A DNA stretch of 64,000 nucleotides, from contig JANXXU010000041.1 of the NCBI GenBank assembly GCA_025350465.1, positions 1 to 64,000 of the forward strand, given 5' to 3'. The position numbers and the translations under genes were made by a program. Positions 36,412-45,629 of this stretch are shown here, piece after piece. The first letter of the stretch is position 1, and each line of letters starts with the position of its first letter. The notes below the pieces were generated by a model. The model was not told the origin of the DNA, did no database searches, and worked only from the letters and a program-made list of their open reading frames with translations. The DNA is from Alphaproteobacteria bacterium. Its GTDB lineage: Bacteria > Pseudomonadota > Alphaproteobacteria > Micropepsales > Micropepsaceae.

Positions 36412-37404
36412 ATGAAAGCTTTTCGTAAGAGAATTCTTGTGACCGGCGGCGCCGGGTTTCTCGGATCGCATCTGTGCGAGAGGTTGGTGGGCGAAGGATT
36501 CGACGTGCTCTGCGTCGACAACTATTTCACCGGCGCCCGCGACAACATCGTGCATCTGCTCGCCAACCCGCGCTTCGAAGCGATGCGCCACGACGTTACG
36601 TTCCCGCTCTATTTGGAGGTCGACGAAATCTACAACCTCGCGTGCCCGGCGTCGCCGATCCACTATCAGTTCGACCCGGTGCAAACGACCAAGACGTCCG
36701 TGCACGGTGCAATTAACATGCTGGGCCTGGCCAAGAGGATCAAAGCGAAAATCCTTCAGGCCTCGACGTCGGAGGTCTACGGCGATCCAACCGTCCACCC
36801 CCAGAAGGAAGACTATTGGGGCAACGTCAATCCGGTCGGGACGCGCTCGTGCTACGATGAAGGCAAACGCTGCGCGGAGACGTTGTTTTTCGACTATTAT
36901 CGCCAGCACAGGATGCGCATCAAGGTCGCGCGCATCTTCAACACCTACGGACCGCGGATGCATCCAAACGACGGCCGGGTCGTGTCGAACTTCATCGTTC
37001 AGGCGCTGCGCGGCGAGCCGATCACCGTATTCGGCGAAGGCCGGCAGACGCGCTCGTTCTGCTACGTGGACGACTTGATCGATGGGCTCGTCCGCTTGAT
37101 GGATTCCGCCGACGAGACAACGGGGCCGATCAACATCGGAAATCCCGGCGAGTTCACGATCGTTGAATTGGCCAGGAAGGTGATCGATCTGACCGGCTCG
37201 CGCTCAAAGCTGGTCTACGAAAAGTTGCCCGCAGACGATCCGATGCAGCGCTGCCCGGACATCACTTTGGCGCGCGAAAAGCTGCAGTGGGAGCCGAAGG
37301 TCCCGTTGCAAGAGGGCTTGCGACGGACGATCGCGTATTTCGAAGAGATGCTGAGGGCCGGCACCCACACGGCACTGCAATCACTGAGCGCAGGCCGCGG
37401 CTGA
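36412..37404 (+). CDS. UDP-glucuronate decarboxylase (UDP-xylose synthase)
   Basis: The product is 330 residues of the extended SDR class. [10 protein letters not shown] binds NAD, and catalytic Tyr/Lys are in CYDEGKR. The stretch [18 protein letters not shown] is the hallmark that separates UDP-xylose synthase from other epimerases, together with [11 protein letters not shown] and [14 protein letters not shown]. It converts UDP-glucuronate to UDP-xylose in the cytoplasm. It is divergent from the giant repeat gene; UDP-xylose could serve one of the two glycosyltransferases beyond, though supply for exopolysaccharide is equally possible. Confidence 0.93.
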   Translation: MKAFRKRILVTGGAGFLGSHLCERLVGEGFDVLCVDNYFTGARDNIVHLLANPRFEAMRHDVTFPLYLEVDEIYNLACPASPIHYQFDPVQTTKTSVHGAINMLGLAKRIKAKILQASTSEVYGDPTVHPQKEDYWGNVNPVGTRSCYDEGKRCAETLFFDYYRQHRMRIKVARIFNTYGPRMHPNDGRVVSNFIVQALRGEPITVFGEGRQTRSFCYVDDLIDGLVRLMDSADETTGPINIGNPGEFTIVELARKVIDLTGSRSKLVYEKLPADDPMQRCPDITLAREKLQWEPKVPLQEGLRRTIAYFEEMLRAGTHTALQSLSAGRG

Positions 37405-37469
37405 GCGTCCTCACGGCTGTGCCGACACGGACACCGCGTGTCGACGTCTGTGACGGTCTGGAACTCACG

Positions 37470-37841
37470 TTAAACGGTTCGCCAGGCTGACGCAGTGTCA
37501 TAGAAAAAGCGCTCTTCGATCACGCGGTCGCCCCGCCAGCGCTGCAGGGACAACTCTTGCAAACGCTTCGTCGTGCCGTCCGGCGTGGTGGCATCGAACG
37601 TCCAGTTGATCGCAACAAGATCACCGTCGATGAGAAAGGTCGGTGCGGGATGCGTATGCATGCCCTGCAGCCTTTTCAGGGCTTTGGCTTCATGTTCCAT
37701 CAGAAGCGTGCGTCCGCGCCGCGGCTCTTGCAGGTTTTCCTGCATCGAAGCGTCCTCGTGATAGAAATCGGCGATCGCTTTGACGTGATCGCCGCCGACC
37801 ACGGCGGCGATGAAAGCTTTGACGCGCTGGCGGTCCGGCAT
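37470..37841 (-). CDS. SnoaL-like (NTF2-fold) small protein
   Basis: The product is 123 residues. The cone-shaped NTF2/SnoaL fold is suggested by the N-terminal helix pair (VKAFIAAVVGGDHVKAIADFYHEDASM), LMEHEAKAL and a strand set (INWTFDATTPDG, RLQELSLQRWRGDRVIEERFFYD). Such proteins are isomerases, hydrolases or binding proteins of varied substrate. It lies 22 bases downstream of secF on the same strand and may share its transcript. Confidence 0.75.
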   Translation of the reverse strand: MPDRQRVKAFIAAVVGGDHVKAIADFYHEDASMQENLQEPRRGRTLLMEHEAKALKRLQGMHTHPAPTFLIDGDLVAINWTFDATTPDGTTKRLQELSLQRWRGDRVIEERFFYDTASAWRTV

Positions 37842-37863
37842 GTCGATGGTGCCTTCTTGTTGC

Positions 37864-38817
37864 CTACGGCGACGGGGCGCGGACTTCGGTTTTCGCGGCC
37901 TGACTCATCGTCAATGGCGGCATGTAGAGCAGCAGCGACGAGGCGACGAAGACCGACGAATACGTACCGCTCAAGATGCCCCAGAGGATCGTCACCGAAA
38001 AACCGAAGAGCGTGTGGCCGCCCCAGATGGCGAGCGGAATGAGCGCCAAGGCGACCGTCGTGCTGGTCTTTACCGTGCGCGCGAGCGTCTGGTTGGTGGA
38101 GAGGTTGATCAATTCGCCGAGCGGCGATTTCTTGAATTTGCGCCGGTTCTCGCGGATACGGTCGAAGATGATGACGGTCTCGTTGATCGAATAGCCGGCG
38201 AGCGTGAGGAGCGCCGCGATCGACGTCAGATTGAAATCGAGGCGCGCCACCGAATAGAGCCCGACCGCCATCAGCACGTCGTGGCCGTTCGAAAGAAGGG
38301 CGGACACGCCGAATTGCCACTCGAATCGGAACGCGACGTAAATCGCAATCATCAAGACCGCCAACACCGCCGCGATCACCCCGGTTTGGAAGAGTTCACC
38401 CGATACCTTTGGTCCGACGGCTTCGACGCGGGGGTAGGTATAACTGGGGCCCAGCGCGGCCTTTATCTTCTGCGCGACCTCCTGCTCTTGGTTGACAAGC
38501 TTGGCAGAAGGCTGCACGCGAATTTGGGCGTCCTTCTGTTCGCCCTTGCCGTTGGCGAGCGTTTGCACCGCGACTTCGCCAAAGCCCAGGCCCGTTACTT
38601 TGGCTCGAATTTCGCTGAGCTTGGCTTCGTCGATGATGGTGGGACTTCCGACCTCGATTAGGACACCGCCGGTGAAATCGATGCCGAGATTGAGGCCTTG
38701 AAACCAGAGCGAGGCGAGGGCGATCACCAGCAGCAGACCGTCGACGGAAAAGGCATACCAGCGCCGCCCGACGAAATCGAAGTTCGGATTCTTGATTGCC
38801 CAATTGAAGCGCGCCAT
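37864..38817 (-). CDS. secF: Protein translocase subunit SecF
   Basis: The product is 317 residues with six membrane segments. GIDFTGG follows the first helix, and the C-terminal half holds the RND-type helices with YSINETVIIFDRIRENRR, the signature of SecF. SecF works with SecD to use proton flow in late protein export. No secD or yajC is near: upstream is a glyoxalase-like gene and downstream the SnoaL-like gene. The length is normal, so this is a complete SecF at an unusual location. Confidence 0.93.
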   Translation of the reverse strand: MARFNWAIKNPNFDFVGRRWYAFSVDGLLLVIALASLWFQGLNLGIDFTGGVLIEVGSPTIIDEAKLSEIRAKVTGLGFGEVAVQTLANGKGEQKDAQIRVQPSAKLVNQEQEVAQKIKAALGPSYTYPRVEAVGPKVSGELFQTGVIAAVLAVLMIAIYVAFRFEWQFGVSALLSNGHDVLMAVGLYSVARLDFNLTSIAALLTLAGYSINETVIIFDRIRENRRKFKKSPLGELINLSTNQTLARTVKTSTTVALALIPLAIWGGHTLFGFSVTILWGILSGTYSSVFVASSLLLYMPPLTMSQAAKTEVRAPSP

Positions 38818-38954
38818 GAAGTCGTCCGTTTCGCGGTCAGCCGAAGAGGGGGCGGATAGAACCGCAAGCCGTCTCAGCGCACAATGCTTATTTGCGCCTT
38901 TTACTTGTGGCCCATTGACTGAGATTCAATCGCGTGGGGCGTTGCCGATGAGCA

Positions 38955-39389
38955 CTAACCTCGCTTCATTTTGAGCGATCCGTCGGCCTCGAGCGGCCAA
39001 TGCGGGTTAAATGCGACCTCCCACGGGTGGCCGTCGAGATCGGCAAAGTAGCCCGAATAGCCGCCCCAAAAGACATCTTGAGCCGGCTTCAGAATCTTCG
39101 CACCTGCGCCTTTGGCCTCGACCAGGACGCGGTCGACCTCCGCTTTATCGCGCGCGTTGTAGGCAAGTGCGATGCCGCCGAATTGCGCGTTGGGCGCGTC
39201 ATCATGGAGTGCGGCATCTTCGGCAAGGGCTGGGCGCGGATAAAGACCCATGACGCTGCCCTGAAGTTGAAAGAAGACTATGTCGCCGCCACTGGCTTCG
39301 CGCGCCGTCCAACCGAGCAATTCATAAAACCTGCGAGATCGCGCGAGATCTCGAACACCGAGCGTCACCATTGTTATTCGCTGGTCCAT
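38955..39389 (-). CDS. VOC (glyoxalase/bleomycin-resistance fold) protein
   Basis: The product is 144 residues with two beta-alpha-beta-beta-beta units: ITMVTLGVRDLARSRRFYELLG begins the first and IALAYNARDKAEVDRVL the second, ending in YFADLDGHPWEVAFNP. These are typical of VOC metalloproteins with lyase, isomerase or dioxygenase activity. The substrate cannot be told. It is divergent from the quinohemoprotein dehydrogenase gene. Confidence 0.85.
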   Translation of the reverse strand: MDQRITMVTLGVRDLARSRRFYELLGWTAREASGGDIVFFQLQGSVMGLYPRPALAEDAALHDDAPNAQFGGIALAYNARDKAEVDRVLVEAKGAGAKILKPAQDVFWGGYSGYFADLDGHPWEVAFNPHWPLEADGSLKMKRG

Positions 39390-39546
39390 GATTGCTCTCC
39401 TTGGATATTAGAACAAAAGCGGAACAAGAGCGCCCCGTCAAGTGGGAGGGGACGGACTTCGAATTCCAATTGCCACCAGTTCCCCGGGGCCACTACGTTG
39501 ACCAACGGAGAAAACGCTCACAAAAACTCACGAAGGCTTTCAAACC

Positions 39547-41859
39547 ATGGCGAATAAGGATCGTGGGCTGCTGCTTGTTGGCGCGGCCGTTGCGGTTGTG
39601 TTTGGGATTCCGCTCATCGGAATCCTAGCCGGCGGTAAGGGGCCGTCGCTACCGCGCGACGTCACGGAGACCACTTCTTCGGTCGGTACGCCGCCGCAGT
39701 CGAGCGGCGTCGGCACCGGCCCGCGTCAGGTCAATCAGGCGAGGCTCGCACATGCGACCGAAGTCGACGGCGCGCGCATCGTTGCGGCCGATGCGGAGCC
39801 CGGCAATTGGCTGACACACGGGCGTACTTATTCCGGGCAACGTTTTTCACCGCTCGACAAGGTCAACGCCGGCAACGTGAAGGATCTCGGCCTCGCTTGG
39901 TCCTACGACACAGCTACGGTCAGGGGACTCGAGGCCTCGCCGATCGTTGTCGACGGGGTCATGTTCGCGACGGGCTCCTGGAGCATCGTCTATGCACTCG
40001 ACGCGAAAACCGGCGAAGAGTTGTGGAAATACGACCCCGAGGTGCCCGGCGAGTGGGGGCGCAAGCTGTGCTGCGACGTCGTCAATCGGGGCGTCGCCGT
40101 TTGGAAGGGCCGCGTCTATGTAGGCACGATCGACGGGCGTTTGATCGCGCTCGATGCAAAAACCGGCAAGCCGATTTGGGACATCAGCACGATCGATCGC
40201 TCCAAGCCCTATTCGATCACCGGTGCGCCGATCATCGTGAAAGGCAAAGTGATCATCGGCAACGGCGGCGCGGAGTATGGCGTGCGCGGCTATATCACGG
40301 CGTATGACGCCGACACCGGGCGTCAGCTCTGGCGCTTCTACGTCGTGCCCGGCGATCCGCGCGCGGCGGTCGAAAATCCGGAGCTCGCAAAAGCCATTCC
40401 GACATGGAAGGACGACCCGAAGGCTACTTATCGCTATTGGGATGTCGGCGGCGGCGGGACGGTTTGGGACTCGTTCTCCTACGACCCCGATCTCGACCTC
40501 GTTTATTTCGGCACTGGCAATGCGACTGCCTGGAATCGCTCGATCAGATCGCCCGGCGGCGGCGACAATTTGTTCACCGCTTGCATCGTCGCGGTCAAAG
40601 CCGACACGGGCGAGGTCGCCTGGTATTTCCAGACGACGGCCAGCGACAACTGGGACTTCGACGCAGATCAGGATTTGACGCTGGCCGATCTCGACATCAA
40701 CGGCCAACCGCGCAAAGTCGTAATGCAAGCAAACAAGAACGGCTTCTTCTACGTCTTCGATCGACAGACGGGCGAGTTCTTGTCCGGCAAGGCGTATGTG
40801 CCCATGAATTGGGCCTCAGGTCTCGATGCAAAAGGGCGTGCGTTGGAAAATTCAAGCGCGCTCTATGGCAACAAACCTGCTTTCGTCGCGCCCGCTCCCA
40901 CCGGCGGTCACAACTGGCAGCCGGTGTCGTTCAGCCCGGTGACGAAGTTCGTTTACATCCCGGCGCAAGACTCGTCGCAACCCTTCGTCGGCTCGCGCGC
41001 TGGCGACATCCACCTCGGCGGCTGGAATACCGGCGTCGACTTCGGCGGCATCGCTAAGATCGCCGAAGCCGCGGCCGCGGCCGGAACGCCCGCGCCGCCC
41101 AAAATCGGTGAGCTCCTCGCTTGGGACGTCGTCAATCAAAAAGAAGCTTGGCGGATCAAACACGCCACGTTTTGGAACGGTGGGACGCTGGCGACCGCCG
41201 GCAACCTCGTCTTCCAAGGCCTCGGCGACGGCACGTTCAACGCATGGAGCGCCGACAAGGGTGAGAAACTTTGGACCATCGATACCCACACCGGCATTAT
41301 CGCCGCACCGGTCAGCTACGCGGTCGACGGTGAACAATACGTGGCGGTGCTTGCCGGATGGGGCGGCGCACAAGTCGCCGGCGGGCCCGACCCGGCTGCG
41401 CCAATCGCGCAGTACGGCAACAACGGCAAGATCTTCGTCTTCAAGCTGGGCGGCGCCAAGACGATCGAGATACCGAAGATCGATCAAGCTCCGATGGCGA
41501 AACCGCCGGCAGAGACCGCCACCGGCGAGGTCGTTGCTCATGGCAGTCAGGTGTTCCATCGCAACTGTGCAGTGTGCCATGGCTTCCTGACGATGAGCGG
41601 CGGCATCTTGCCGGACCTCAAGTCGTCGGCACCCGAGGTGATGGCACGCTATAAGGAAATCGTGCTCGGCGGCGAACTCAAGGATCGCGGAATGGCGTCC
41701 TTTGCCGATCTTCTGAAGCCCGAGGATGTCGATGCGATCCATGCCTATGTCGTGCACATGGCGAACGTCGTCTATCGGGCGGCCAACCATATTCCCGAAC
41801 CGGCGGCGGCACCGGTCAAACCGGCAAAGCCGGTGAAGCCCGGGCGACACGGACACTAA
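39547..41859 (+). CDS. PQQ-dependent quinohemoprotein alcohol dehydrogenase
   Basis: The product is 770 residues: an N-terminal membrane anchor (about 8-28), an eight-bladed propeller and a fused cytochrome c domain. The vicinal disulfide Cys175-Cys176 (KLCCDVV) lies over PQQ. The catalytic Asp370 in DNWDFDAD is followed by Asp372, the extra Asp that marks lanthanide-using members. Heme c binds at CAVCH (Cys674, Cys677, His678). Propeller repeats such as VYALDAKTGEELWKYD recur. The enzyme oxidises alcohols in the periplasm and passes electrons through heme c. The C-terminus ends in a Pro/Lys/Ala tail. No PQQ synthesis genes are in the window. A GAAGG site precedes the start. Confidence 0.92.
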   Translation: MANKDRGLLLVGAAVAVVFGIPLIGILAGGKGPSLPRDVTETTSSVGTPPQSSGVGTGPRQVNQARLAHATEVDGARIVAADAEPGNWLTHGRTYSGQRFSPLDKVNAGNVKDLGLAWSYDTATVRGLEASPIVVDGVMFATGSWSIVYALDAKTGEELWKYDPEVPGEWGRKLCCDVVNRGVAVWKGRVYVGTIDGRLIALDAKTGKPIWDISTIDRSKPYSITGAPIIVKGKVIIGNGGAEYGVRGYITAYDADTGRQLWRFYVVPGDPRAAVENPELAKAIPTWKDDPKATYRYWDVGGGGTVWDSFSYDPDLDLVYFGTGNATAWNRSIRSPGGGDNLFTACIVAVKADTGEVAWYFQTTASDNWDFDADQDLTLADLDINGQPRKVVMQANKNGFFYVFDRQTGEFLSGKAYVPMNWASGLDAKGRALENSSALYGNKPAFVAPAPTGGHNWQPVSFSPVTKFVYIPAQDSSQPFVGSRAGDIHLGGWNTGVDFGGIAKIAEAAAAAGTPAPPKIGELLAWDVVNQKEAWRIKHATFWNGGTLATAGNLVFQGLGDGTFNAWSADKGEKLWTIDTHTGIIAAPVSYAVDGEQYVAVLAGWGGAQVAGGPDPAAPIAQYGNNGKIFVFKLGGAKTIEIPKIDQAPMAKPPAETATGEVVAHGSQVFHRNCAVCHGFLTMSGGILPDLKSSAPEVMARYKEIVLGGELKDRGMASFADLLKPEDVDAIHAYVVHMANVVYRAANHIPEPAAAPVKPAKPVKPGRHGH

Positions 41860-41865
41860 AGCAGC

Positions 41866-41963
41866 GAGGCTTCGACACAGAAGCCTCGGCGCACCACGCG
41901 GCGCTTGCCGCGTGGTGCGCTCTTGCGCTACGTACGCGACCCTCGCGCGGTGTTGAACGCGCG
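41866..41963 (+). terminator. Three successive hairpins between the alcohol dehydrogenase and hisS genes
   Basis: Hairpin 1 pairs GAGGCTTC (41866-41873) with 41880-41887. Hairpin 2 has a perfect 14-pair stem, 41889-41902 with 41907-41920, and a GCTT loop. Hairpin 3 pairs CGCGCG 41944-41949 with 41958-41963. The second is strong enough to end the dehydrogenase transcript, though only TCTT follows. I see no His-rich leader peptide, so a his attenuator is not supported. Confidence 0.65.
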
Positions 41964-41983
41964 ACCCCCGAAAGCGTCCGACG

Positions 41984-43477
41984 ATGACGGCTGAGAAGAG
42001 CAACAGGCCCGAAGCGCGAAGCCCGCGCGGCTTTCGCGACCGTATGGGCGCGGAGTTGGCGGCCGAACGGCGCATGCTCGAGACGATTCGCTCTGTCTAT
42101 GAATCGTATGGCTTCGATGCCTTGGAGACGTCGGCCATCGAATATGCGGACGCGCTCGGCAAATTCCTGCCAGACCAGGACCGGCCGAACGAGGGCGTGT
42201 TCGCGTTTCGCGACGACGATGAGCAGTGGCTTGCCATGCGCTACGATCTGACCGCACCGCTGGCACGGTTCGTCGCCGAGAATTTCGAGGCGCTGCCGAA
42301 ACCGTTTCGCCGCTATCAGGTGGGCCAAGTCTTCCGCAACGAGAAGCCGGGGCCCGGGCGCTATCGCGAGTTCACGCAGTTCGACGCCGATACGATCGGC
42401 TCGGCCAGCGTCGTCGCCGACGCCGAAGGCTACATGATGTTGTGCGATGCGCTGGAGAAGCTCGGTCTCGGCGGCAACTACGTTGTCAAAGTCAACAATC
42501 GCAAAGTGTTGAACGGCGTGCTCGAGGCGATTGGCATCGCCAAAGGCACGGCGAGCGAGGGACAGCGCGGCGCCGTGCTGCGCGCCATCGACAAGCTCGA
42601 CCGCTTGGGTCCGCAAGCGGTCCGCCAATTGCTCGGTGCAGGCCGCAAAGACGAGTCGGGCGACTTCACGAGGGGCGCCGAACTCGGCGCGACGGCAATC
42701 GAGCGCGTTGTGGCGTTGACCGAGGTCAATGCCACGGCGCGCGGCGATGTCTGCGACCGCTTGCTGGCGCTCGTCGAGACAAGCGATGAAGGACGCAAAG
42801 GCGTCGACGAGCTGAGGGAGATCGATAAGGTCTTGAAGGCCGCCGGTTACGCCGACGAGCGCGTGCGCTTCGACCCGTCCGTCGTGCGCGGGCTCGCTTA
42901 TTACACCGGCCCTGTCGTGGAGGCAGAGCTGACGTTTCAAGTGACCAACGAAGACGGCCAGCTGGTGCGCTTCGGTTCGGTCGCCAGCGGTGGGCGCTAC
43001 GACGACCTGATCATGCGGTTCAAGGGCGTCGAAGTGCCGGCGACGGGAATCTCGATCGGCGTCAGCCGCTTGCTCGCCGCACTTATCGCCAAAGGCCTGG
43101 TCTCGACCGCGAGCGTGCAAGGCCCGATCGTCGTTCTGGTGATGGACCGCGATGCGATGGGCAGCTACTTCGCGATGGTGCGCGAATTGCGCGAAGCCGG
43201 CTTGCGCGCCGAGCTCTACACGGGCACCGCCGGCATGAAGGCGCAGCTCAAATATGCCGACAAACGCCAAAGCCCGATCGCCATCATCGAAGGCGGCGAC
43301 GAGCGGGCCAAGGGTGCTGTCACGCTAAAGGATCTGGCGCTTGGCGCCGAGCGCGCCAAGGACATCAAAGATCGCGATCAATGGTCGAAGGGTTCGGACG
43401 CACAGATGACTGTGCCGCGCGCGAACCTCGTTGCTGCAGTCAAGCAAATCCTCGCGCGTGGAGCGCTGCAGGCATGA
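41984..43477 (+). CDS. hisS: Histidyl-tRNA synthetase
   Basis: The product is 497 residues of class II synthetase fold. Motif 2 is FRRYQVGQVFRNEKPGPGRYREFTQ in part (FRNEKPGPGRYRE), the histidine-binding loop is GLAYYTGPVVE, and motif 3 is GISIGVSRLL. A C-terminal anticodon-binding domain follows. It charges tRNA-His. The TGA overlaps the hisZ start (ATGA), so synthesis is linked to two histidine biosynthesis subunits. Confidence 0.95.
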   Translation: MTAEKSNRPEARSPRGFRDRMGAELAAERRMLETIRSVYESYGFDALETSAIEYADALGKFLPDQDRPNEGVFAFRDDDEQWLAMRYDLTAPLARFVAENFEALPKPFRRYQVGQVFRNEKPGPGRYREFTQFDADTIGSASVVADAEGYMMLCDALEKLGLGGNYVVKVNNRKVLNGVLEAIGIAKGTASEGQRGAVLRAIDKLDRLGPQAVRQLLGAGRKDESGDFTRGAELGATAIERVVALTEVNATARGDVCDRLLALVETSDEGRKGVDELREIDKVLKAAGYADERVRFDPSVVRGLAYYTGPVVEAELTFQVTNEDGQLVRFGSVASGGRYDDLIMRFKGVEVPATGISIGVSRLLAALIAKGLVSTASVQGPIVVLVMDRDAMGSYFAMVRELREAGLRAELYTGTAGMKAQLKYADKRQSPIAIIEGGDERAKGAVTLKDLALGAERAKDIKDRDQWSKGSDAQMTVPRANLVAAVKQILARGALQA

Positions 43478-44640
43478 CGATCGCGCCGCCCTATGACGCC
43501 GTGACGCTTGCGGCGCTCGATCAACAGACGGTGGCGCTGCTCGAGGTCTTCGGTGCCAATGGAGCGGAGCGGATCGAGCCCGCGATGGTGCAGCCGGCGG
43601 ACGTGTTCCTAGATCGTCTCGGCGAAGAGCTGCGGCGGCGCACATATGTCTTTAGCGGCGCGGACGGCAGCGAGCTGTGCCTACGACCGGATCTCACCAT
43701 CCCAACGTGTCGCGCCTATCTTGCGCGCTGGCCGAACGGCGAGCGCGCGCTGAAGCTTTGCTATGCGGGCCCGGTGTTTCGCGCCGACCGACGATCGGCG
43801 GGCTCGCCGGACCAGGTCATGCAGGCTGGAGTCGAAAACATTGCGGCGGCAAATGCACCGGCCGCCGATGCGGAAGCGCTAAGCCTGACGCTCGAAGCCT
43901 TGAAGCGGACAGGCCTGAAGGATGCCGATATTACGCTCGGCGATCTCTCGCTGTTTGCGGCATTGCTCGATGCGCTCAATCTGCCGGCGCATTGGGCGGC
44001 ACGCTTGAAACGGCACGTTTGGCGCCCAGCCTATACGGCCGAACTCTTGAAGCGGTTGACCGGCGAGGCTGGTCCCGGCAACGCCTTCCTTTCGCATATC
44101 GGCACCCTCGCGCCGGCGGACGCGCGCGCCGCGTTGCGCGATGCCTTGACGATGGGCGGGATCGAGCCGCTGGGTGCGCGATCCATGGACGAGATCACCG
44201 AGCGTTTCCTCGAGCAAGCGGCGGATGCCTCGGCGACGCGATTGCCGCGCGCGATGGCCGACGTGATCACGGCGTTCTTGAACGTGAAGGCGCCGGTGCC
44301 GAAAGCGATCGAGGCGATACGCAAGCTGTCGAAGGCCGGCGGCATTTCGATCGACGTGGCGTTGGCGGCGCTCGAACGCCGCTTGTCGTTGATCGAGCGG
44401 CAGGGCGTCGACCTTTCGCGCGCGACCTTTGCCGCGCAGTTCGGCCGCAATATGGAGTTTTATACCGCGTTCGTCTTCGAGTTTCGCACACGCGACGACG
44501 ACGAACCGATCGCCGGCGGCGGGCGCTACGACACGCTGCTGCAAGCGCTGGGCGCGACCAAGCAGATCCCGGCCGTCGGCTGCGCGATCTTCGGCGAGCG
44601 CCTGTTGGCGGCGCGCCGCGCACAAGGGAGCCTGCAATGA
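43474..44640 (+). CDS. hisZ: ATP phosphoribosyltransferase regulatory subunit HisZ
   Basis: The product is 388 residues, a paralogue of the HisS catalytic domain that lacks aminoacylation. It has [14 protein letters not shown] in place of motif 2 context, [24 protein letters not shown] and [13 protein letters not shown] near the end. HisZ is needed by short-form HisG for activity and histidine feedback. It overlaps hisS upstream and hisG downstream, each by ATGA. Confidence 0.92.
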   Translation: MTIAPPYDAVTLAALDQQTVALLEVFGANGAERIEPAMVQPADVFLDRLGEELRRRTYVFSGADGSELCLRPDLTIPTCRAYLARWPNGERALKLCYAGPVFRADRRSAGSPDQVMQAGVENIAAANAPAADAEALSLTLEALKRTGLKDADITLGDLSLFAALLDALNLPAHWAARLKRHVWRPAYTAELLKRLTGEAGPGNAFLSHIGTLAPADARAALRDALTMGGIEPLGARSMDEITERFLEQAADASATRLPRAMADVITAFLNVKAPVPKAIEAIRKLSKAGGISIDVALAALERRLSLIERQGVDLSRATFAAQFGRNMEFYTAFVFEFRTRDDDEPIAGGGRYDTLLQALGATKQIPAVGCAIFGERLLAARRAQGSLQ

Positions 44641-45623
44641 GCGCGCTGACTCTGGCGTTGCCCTCGAAAGGCAGGCTGCAGGAACAAGCGCTGAATCATC
44701 TCGCGGACGCGGGTCTCAAGGTCTCGCAAAATCACGGCGCGCGAGGATACGCCGCGACGCTCAGTGGCGTTGACGACGTCAACCTCGTGCTGCTGTCGGC
44801 GGCCGAGATTGCGTCCGAGCTTCTTGCGGGGCGCGTGCACCTGGGTATTACCGGTGAAGACTTGTTGCGCGAAACGGGCCGCGACAGCGATGCGCATATT
44901 GCGGCGGTCGACAAGCTCGGTTTCGGACGCGCCAATGTCGTGGTCGCGGTGCCGCGCGCTTGGATCGACGTCGCGACCATGGCTGACCTCGACGACGTGG
45001 CGCATGCCTTTCATGCGCGCCATCACCGGCGGCTGCGGGTGGCGACGAAATACCTGAATCTGACGCGCGATTTCTTCGGCCGGCACGGCATTGCCGATTA
45101 TCGCATCGTCGAGAGCCTGGGCGCGACCGAAGGCGCACCGGCGGCGGGCACGGCCGAAGTCGTCGTCGATATCACGACGACCGGGGCCACGCTCGCGGCG
45201 AACCATTTGAAGGTGCTCGACGATGGCTTGATCCTCGAAAGCCAGGCGCTTCTGGCCGCGAGCCTGCGCGCGCCGTGGACCGATGCGACACGCCGGGCGG
45301 CATCGGGTCTGCTCGATCGTTTGGCGGCGCGCCAGCTCGGCAAATTGTCCTATGTCGTCCGTGTGCGCATGGACGCTGCGATCGAGAAGACGCTGCCCAA
45401 GCTCGAGACCGGGCTCGGCATGCGTTTGCTGTCGCGACCGGCCGCAGGCAACGCCGACGGCGAGGCCGCGCTCCTCGTGCCGCAAGCCAATCTCATTGCC
45501 GCCGTCGGCGCGTTGCGCGGGCTGGGTGTGAGCGGCACGATCTCGACGCAGACGGTCGAGTACGTGTTCTTGCCGGAGAACCCGTTTTTCGCCGCGTTGA
45601 GCCGGCGCTTGCCGCCGATCTGA
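44637..45623 (+). CDS. hisG: ATP phosphoribosyltransferase HisG
   Basis: The product is 328 residues. [12 protein letters not shown] is the N-terminal signature; [15 protein letters not shown] and the phosphate-binding [16 protein letters not shown] match the HisG core. It starts histidine biosynthesis by joining ATP and PRPP. HisG partnered with HisZ is often much shorter, about 210-230 residues; the extra C-terminal part here is longer, as in several alphaproteobacteria. It overlaps hisZ and converges on the cytochrome c gene six bases away. Confidence 0.93.
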   Translation: MSALTLALPSKGRLQEQALNHLADAGLKVSQNHGARGYAATLSGVDDVNLVLLSAAEIASELLAGRVHLGITGEDLLRETGRDSDAHIAAVDKLGFGRANVVVAVPRAWIDVATMADLDDVAHAFHARHHRRLRVATKYLNLTRDFFGRHGIADYRIVESLGATEGAPAAGTAEVVVDITTTGATLAANHLKVLDDGLILESQALLAASLRAPWTDATRRAASGLLDRLAARQLGKLSYVVRVRMDAAIEKTLPKLETGLGMRLLSRPAAGNADGEAALLVPQANLIAAVGALRGLGVSGTISTQTVEYVFLPENPFFAALSRRLPPI

Positions 45624-45629
45624 TTATTG

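Noticed and set aside
41866-41983. Histidine attenuator with leader peptide
   Set aside because: No short frame with consecutive His codons and a usable start was found, so only the hairpins are reported.
41816-43270. Reverse open frame of 484 codons opposite hisS
   Set aside because: Antisense shadow of a conserved synthetase gene with no motif of its own.
43677-44636. Extension of hisG upstream through hisZ in the same frame
   Set aside because: The open frame continues upstream, but HisG begins at the ATG overlapping the hisZ stop, where the family signature starts.
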